Shown one piece after another: positions 59,029 to 64,000 of a DNA stretch of 64,000 nt. The position numbers were made by a program, and so were the translations under genes. The stretch spans positions 209,817 through 273,816 of the forward strand of contig RDEW01000027.1 of the NCBI GenBank assembly GCA_011109175.1. Reading direction: 5' to 3'. The DNA comes from Dicyema japonicum (taxonomy: Eukaryota; Dicyemida; Rhombozoa; Dicyemidae). Position 1 is the stretch's first letter, and every line of letters starts with the position of its first letter. The notes beneath the pieces were generated by a model, which worked only from the letters and a program-made list of their open reading frames with translations, did not search any database and was not told the origin of the DNA.

Positions 59029-60478
59029 TCAATTTCTTGTTAGCTTTTTTGAATATCTACGTTTAACTTGTAAATTTGAATCACTAAAAAAATCATCATT
59101 GTCGCTAAGGTAAAGTCCGCCGTTTATTATTTTCTTAAGTAATGAGCTTTCCCAATTAAATTCAGCTGTTTTCGAGTCTTTAAAGCCATTTTGGATTTTG
59201 CACAGCTCCTTAATCTTTCTCCAACGATCATTGGATTCATCCGAAAGTCTGTTGACCTCGTACATTGCATTCCTATAACATTCCTAGCCGCATTACCTGA
59301 CTGTTAGAACCTCATTGGTTATTTTGGAAAATGAAGTCTTATATTTTAAAATGGAAAAAAATGATTCAGATTTTCTTTGAAAGTTTTTCTAAACCCTAGG
59401 ATGAGTTTGTATCACCTTATCCTTCATAACAACAATTTGATCGTTTATGGAGTTTTGAAGGTGTCTTATATATTTCTGCTCAACTTTGTAAGTTTGGTGG
59501 AGCAAATGCTCCAAATGAGCCCGAATCCCAAACTACAAATATTAAGAACATCAACATCTAATTCGTTCATATAGCCAGAGTCCTTTGAAGAATTCGAAAG
59601 ATCACTTTGTTTAGACATTCGCGATACCTCCCAATATCTATCTGAGCATAAAGTCTTTCGATATCAGCGATACTTTTCTCCATTTCCTTGGTTAATCTCA
59701 GAGCGACTGAGCGATCTTCTTTGAATTTGGCGTTTTGTTTGTAAGAAAAAAACACTCCAACTAAAGCCAAAATGATAGAAAATCCAAGTACGCAGTCTTT
59801 TAGCACATGATCTCTAACTATTAGATTTTGCATTAAATTTACAAGAAGGAGTGCCAAACAGAATAACTCGCAATGCCATTAGCTGTATTTTTTTTCTTTC
59901 AATTGGATCAGCGATTCCGAGAACCTTTGACTTGAAACTCACATTTGTGGCCAATCTGTTGTAAGTCAAGTTATGACTGGAAACTTTAGCATGTCTCTTC
60001 CGGAAATACGGCATTTTTCAAAAATTACTTGATATTGTGGCAATTTTACAAATCGATTAAGCCAATGTAACATCTGTTTGTTGGTCCAGTTGTGAGCTAA
60101 AATTAATACGAGCACACGACCAGCCGAAGACTTCCAATCTCGCCACAATTCAAAGCCAGCGTTGTGTACGCTGGAATCATAAACCAAGGAATGCTGTTTT
60201 GAGGTGTTTGCAAGGCTCATATTTTTGAAAAACTAAAATAATGAAAAATATCCACTTCCAGAGTTTTCTCAAACTCAAAATTTTGATGTTCGTCGATTTG
60301 CTCATAAATATTGAGAATCGCTCTAAACTCCAATTCTTCTTGATCACGATTTTCAATGTCGCAGAAATTCTTAGAAAATTAATACACCCAGACCACAAGA
60401 TTTTTAGAATCCAAAGCAATCACTAAAGTTATATATTTAATGACTCGTTTGACAAAAAAATAACTGAGTGAAAATCAT
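59029..60478 (-). CDS. STIM: STIM, ER calcium-sensor protein, much shortened
   Basis: STIM senses ER calcium and opens Orai channels. Eleven exons on the minus strand; introns at 60423-60453, 60370-60393, 60233-60255, 60097-60120, 59956-59984, 59818-59842, 59583-59605, 59533-59555, 59396-59415 and 59273-59296 (20-31 nt). About 400 residues (human STIM1 685). Order: signal peptide; an EF-hand place (loop from about residue 44, DEHQNFEFEKTL, lacking Asp at position 3, Gly at 6 and Glu at 12); SAM domain (WKSSAAHNWTNKQMLHWLNR to ALRVILFGTP); TM helix (about 177-196); CC1 of only about 50 residues; SOAR/CAD (LEHLLHQTYKVEQKYIRHLQ, GLEKLSKK, NEVLTVRNAMYEVNRL, RWRKIKELC); basic tail (KRRYSKKLTRN). 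One surplus A near 59371-59374 shifts the frame inside the SOAR, either an assembly error or a real lesion. The first intron and start are the weakest part. Confidence 0.85.
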
Positions 60479-61959
60479 AAAGAAGCGTCCGAATTGATGG
60501 AATTTTATTATATTTTTTTTTAATTTTAAAAATATTTTTTATTTTAATAACAATTAATTATTTTTTATAAAAAAATAAAATTACAAAATTTTCTCAATTT
60601 TCGACTTATTAGTAGAAAAATAAAATATTTTCGAAATCAATTTAACTTAGAATTCTGAAAGAAGCGAGTATATTTTTGTTTATTTACTAAGAAACACCCA
60701 GAATTCTATATATTTCTGCTATTACTTGGTGAATTGATCGATTCTTAGCTAAGTTAAATTAGAAATTCGATTCTTAATTGGATTAAATAAATTATTAATA
60801 CTCTAATTAGAGTAAATTAAATATCAGTTTGGAAAATTTAGTGAAATTTAAGGTTCTCGTCTATTTTGGTATTCAGAAGCTAAGAATTTTTTGTGTCCTT
60901 GTATCCTTCATAAAGGGGATTGTAAAATCATACGAAATAGATTTCCAAACATCAAACTATAGATGGTTTAATTGGCTAATTTTATCGATATTCGATCGAT
61001 TAATTTTGGCAATTATCGATAGCAAATCATGTAATAAAGCCGTAATCTGAGTTCTTTTAATTTTGGTCGGTCTAGATTCTAACATGGATCCCACACTTTC
61101 TTTGTTCATAACTTTGGGTTTCCGATGTCTCTAGAGTCCGTGACCTAGTTCACGCTCGTGAGAAGCAAGGTCTTTATCAAAATATCACCAGTAATTAAAA
61201 TTTAAATCAATTTATTAAGAATAGAAAATTAAACAGTTGAAAGAGCACTTAATTTACGGAAGCTTGAATGGCCAGTAATTATCATTGAAATATTTTTGCA
61301 CAAGCTGTTAGACAGTAACACATCAAATTTTAATCCCAGCTTTGTGAATTTGGCGACAACTGAGAAATGCTCCATCAAGAATGGTCACACCAGAGATCCT
61401 ACTGAGGCTCCAGACCAGACAAAAAGACGTCGAAATTCCCTCCCATTCAGGGAAGGACTATCCAGAAACTGTGAAGTGCGAGCCTCTTTATAATAAATTC
61501 TTAAGTTAGCAAATTTTTGAGTGCTTCTTCAATTTGCTATGTTAAAGAGTCGGCATTAGGGCGGTCAGAATGACAAGAAAATACAAAGATTTAAAGGGTG
61601 AATGAGATGAAGTACGTCACGTTTCAAACAAGAGATCACCCATGTGAAAATTTTGATCCCATCATATCTCTTCCTATCTCACGGTCAAGCCTCGGCTCCT
61701 TGATCAGTAAAGGAAACCTAGATGCTGACTCCAGACAACATTTAATAATCTCGTTTAAGAATGGCATGTCTGGGTACTTCTCAACGTTCCTTCTGAAGAA
61801 AAAAGATGAATCCACTCTCGGTCAACCATGGTCTCACAAAGATACACGTGAGATTCGCAAACATTAAGCCCAACCACAAGCCATTGTTATTAAAGAACCT
61901 TTTAACTTATAAAACTGCACACATTTTACACGAGGTTTTTACCAGTCAACTACACGACA
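60479..61959. other. AT-rich, no recognised gene
   Basis: 60480-61050 is very AT-rich. Open frames at 61296-61493 and 61598-61867 (second: MNEMKYVTFQTRDHPCENFD) are of modest length and show no known domain; the second could be an exon of an unknown gene. Confidence 0.35.
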
Positions 61960-62340
61960 AAAATAACTACAGTACTTTCACGAAAGCTATAATACTTATA
62001 ACTAGAAGTTTCTCAAGTCCTTTTGTAGGATGACCGTCGGAGTTATCCTCTGCCTTCCTCGAAAATGGCCCTCTTGATAGACAGTAGTTTTCCATTGTTT
62101 TGTTAGGTTAGGGTACTAATTTCATCTTAGGATATGTTTTCGAATAGTCTCTAGTGAGACTCCCTTATCTTCAGTCTTATTGGCTTACCTCCACATTTCT
62201 TATAAACTGTTTTACTTGATATTCTGATCGGCCAGCCTGTTTCTATAATTTTTCTCAGATGATTTTTGTGGTAAAAGTCCAGCCTCTCCACTTTTTCTTT
62301 TAGGTAGTCCAAGCCAATACCCTTAGTAAATTAAACAGTA
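61960..62340 (-). mobile_element. LINE-D 3' remnant
   Basis: Minus strand keeps RLDFYHKNHLRKIIETGWPI, RISSKTVYKKCGG and IRLKIRES, matching the FHRNHLRNITGMSWPS region of the 51.5 kb copy. Strongly decayed. Confidence 0.6.
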
Positions 62341-63150
62341 ATTGGGATTAACGAAATTAAAAGTTTTTATATTTTTATTCATGAATTAAAAAAATTAAGG
62401 ATTGAATATCTTTTTCCAACAAATGTCTGTAAAGACGTTCGGATGACATTTGATCTGACCGTCGTTCGAATCCGAAAGATGGACTTTTCAACGAGGCCAA
62501 TTCTCGTCAACCAGATTCCAGCCATAAGAAGACGAGAGATTCTCTCACGACACAGTTGTTAAAAGGAACCATCCAATCTCCTCCTTGACCGACTCCACTG
62601 ATGAAGATTCCCATAATGAAAACTCTTCCGCCTAAGAATGAAAAGATGTTCGCGATGATAGGACGTGCGATGAAAATAGGAAACTGTAATGTTAATATTT
62701 TTACTAGGATTCGTTTTTTTTAATTATGAAAATTAAAATAAGGTAGTTAATATAAATTTTTCAAAAGTATTGGAATATCACTTTTGATGCTTTTGTTGGT
62801 GTAACAGTAAATCTCGTTCATTGGAAAAGCTCAAATCGCAATATTTGCACTTTATGTTGGGGCTAAAAGTGACCATTAAAATACTCTTCCGTTACCGAAG
62901 TTAGTTTAAATTTTGGAGTATTCATGAACCCAAAAAAATCATTCAAATTTGTTCTATCAAATGTAAAAATCAGTTTACGCATTCAAGAATGAAAATGGGG
63001 GGAATAAAAACGGTGGAGGGAAAACATTGGTACTATGGAATGGGAAGAAAGGCTAAACTGTGTCATAAAATTACGTTTTCATGAAAAAATGAATCGGGGA
63101 GAATTCCGCGACTTATCTGATTTTCCTCCCGCAATCTATCATTACTAAAA
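62341..63150. other. no recognised gene
   Basis: The plus strand at 62540-62640 encodes a Ser/Asp-rich run (SSLTDSTDEDSHNENSSA) that might belong to an exon, but no frame can be extended with confidence. Confidence 0.3.
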
Positions 63151-63440
63151 TCACTTCCTTTTTTGTCTTAAGTGAGATTGTTTGTGACTTTTTAGCATTG
63201 CCTTGTTTATACAAGCGTATTCACACTCATCACATTTAAAGTCCTTTACCTTGGTGTGCTTAGATTTCATGTGATATTTAAAATGGGTGTTTCAAATCCG
63301 TTACAAAGTTGCAATGAGGACATCGGTTTAGACGATTCGTCCTCAAATGCTTCTCAGCCAGGTGGTTGTAGTGATCTCTCTAACAGTAAAATCATAACAT
63401 ACATCGTTGACTGACTGATGGTCACAGAATCGGCATAACA
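63151..63440 (-). pseudogene. hunchback-like C2H2 zinc-finger fragment
   Basis: Minus strand: three C2H2 fingers. Finger 1 CRFCDHQSVNDRDHYNHLAE-KH is formed only if a 23-nt intron (63380-63402) is removed. Finger 2 is CPHCNFVTDLKH...YHMKSKH. Finger 3 is FKCDECEYACINKAMLKSHK, followed by QSH and a stop at 63151. Finger wording matches the hunchback/Ikaros-like group of DNA-binding regulators. One surplus T in a run of four shifts the frame in finger 2, and an in-frame TGA lies about 10 codons before finger 1 with no usable ATG after it. It is thus a gene with assembly errors or a pseudogene fragment. Confidence 0.6.
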
Positions 63441-64000
63441 GAATAATTCAGTAGTAGTAACCAAAAATGCACATTTTTTCTTTTTTGGTGAGATTTTTGT
63501 TTCCCGAGGACGAATCCATGAAGTTTTACCACTCTTAAAAATATCAAAAGCGAATTGTTAAATATTATAGTAACCGCAAAATATAATCCTACTTTAATTA
63601 TTTTGATATAAGATTATAAATTTAAATCAACTTTGAGTTGGTTAATATCAAATACGCATTGATTTGAAAATAAATTCACTTTCGTACAAAAATTGATTTT
63701 GCGTTAATTTTTGGTCTACTTTTCATTTTTTATTTTAAAGGCTTAATCGATGTTTCTTTGAAGAGATACGTTATGGATTATTAGCAAAATATGGGAAAGT
63801 TACGATCCTCCAATTGTTCCATTGCATATTAATTGATTTCGGCATTTTATTCCTTGATCTTGAAACATTCAAAATGTACTTTTATAATTTTGTTTTTTGT
63901 TTGCTTCGTTTTTTGCTTAATTTGAAATCTATCAAATTTTAATGTATTTTTAATGTTTTTCAAAAAAATTGCATATTTAAAGGATTGTGATCTCGTGTCT
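63441..64000. other. no recognised gene
   Basis: AT-rich. The minus strand at about 63480-63530 has a short open stretch (MDSSSGNKNLTKKEK) that could be the start of the zinc-finger gene but cannot be joined to it. Confidence 0.35.

Noticed and set aside
59340-59400. A 57-nt intron in the STIM SOAR region
   Set aside because: It would restore the frame but delete a conserved stretch (SESFFSILKY) and be twice as long as any other intron; a one-base indel is simpler.

Overview
This is a eukaryotic, animal-type window. Eight genes of clear animal or core eukaryotic type are present: RFC2, RPA2, BBS5, LAP3, a GH27 alpha-galactosidase relative, STIM, a C-type lectin and a BRD7/9-like bromodomain gene. 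All use the standard code, and all are cut by extremely short spliceosomal introns. I could place about 57 introns by aligning the conserved protein families across them; nearly all are 20-29 nt (one proposed case of 31 nt), and the spliced lengths come out divisible by three in the complete genes. Animal genes with introns this short are known from dicyemid mesozoans (parasites of cephalopod kidneys), so a dicyemid is the best guess. That is inference from intron length and gene content, not from a database match.

Layout. 1-4.7 kb: non-LTR retrotransposon (LINE) debris around a small membrane-protein gene. 5.1-6.4 kb: complete BBS5. 6.5-8.4 kb: repeats. 8.5-9.4 kb: transmembrane C-type lectin and a small ORF. 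9.4-15.9 kb: a tRNA-derived SINE, a pogo/Tigger transposon and LINE pieces. 16.0-17.1 kb: complete RFC2. 18.7-23.5 kb: LINEs, a stray copy of two RFC2 exons fused to a LINE, an assembly gap and a tiny gene. 23.6-26 kb: RPA2 and a bromodomain gene. 26-44.9 kb: a dense repeat block with a second pogo element, a 4.2-4.6 kb segmental duplication (29324-33895 and 39987-44227), a 0.74 kb direct repeat and one host gene of unknown function (34373-35292). 45.0-46.2 kb: GH27 gene. 46.8-53.2 kb: nested LINEs with a foldback element. 53.4-55.1 kb: LAP3. 55.5-58.9 kb: LINEs, including a chimeric one. 59.0-60.5 kb: STIM. 60.5-64 kb: sparse, with LINE scraps and a hunchback-like zinc-finger remnant.

LINE naming used below. 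LINE-A: R2-type, RT box with QQGD, N-terminal PHD-like finger, C-terminal CCHC knuckle plus PDG...DAT restriction-like endonuclease. LINE-B: a second restriction-like-endonuclease LINE, RT box GILQGD..SPQLF, C-terminal KPDIF...IEVG. LINE-C: APE-endonuclease LINE with VPQGSPLSP and YADD boxes and a (TAA)n tail. LINE-D: RTE-like APE LINE. None appears intact.

The host genes are not organised as a pathway. RFC2 and RPA2 both serve DNA replication but lie about 6.5 kb apart with repeats between them. BBS5 fits a ciliated animal. The picture is of very compact genes (0.25-1.7 kb each) scattered in decayed transposons.
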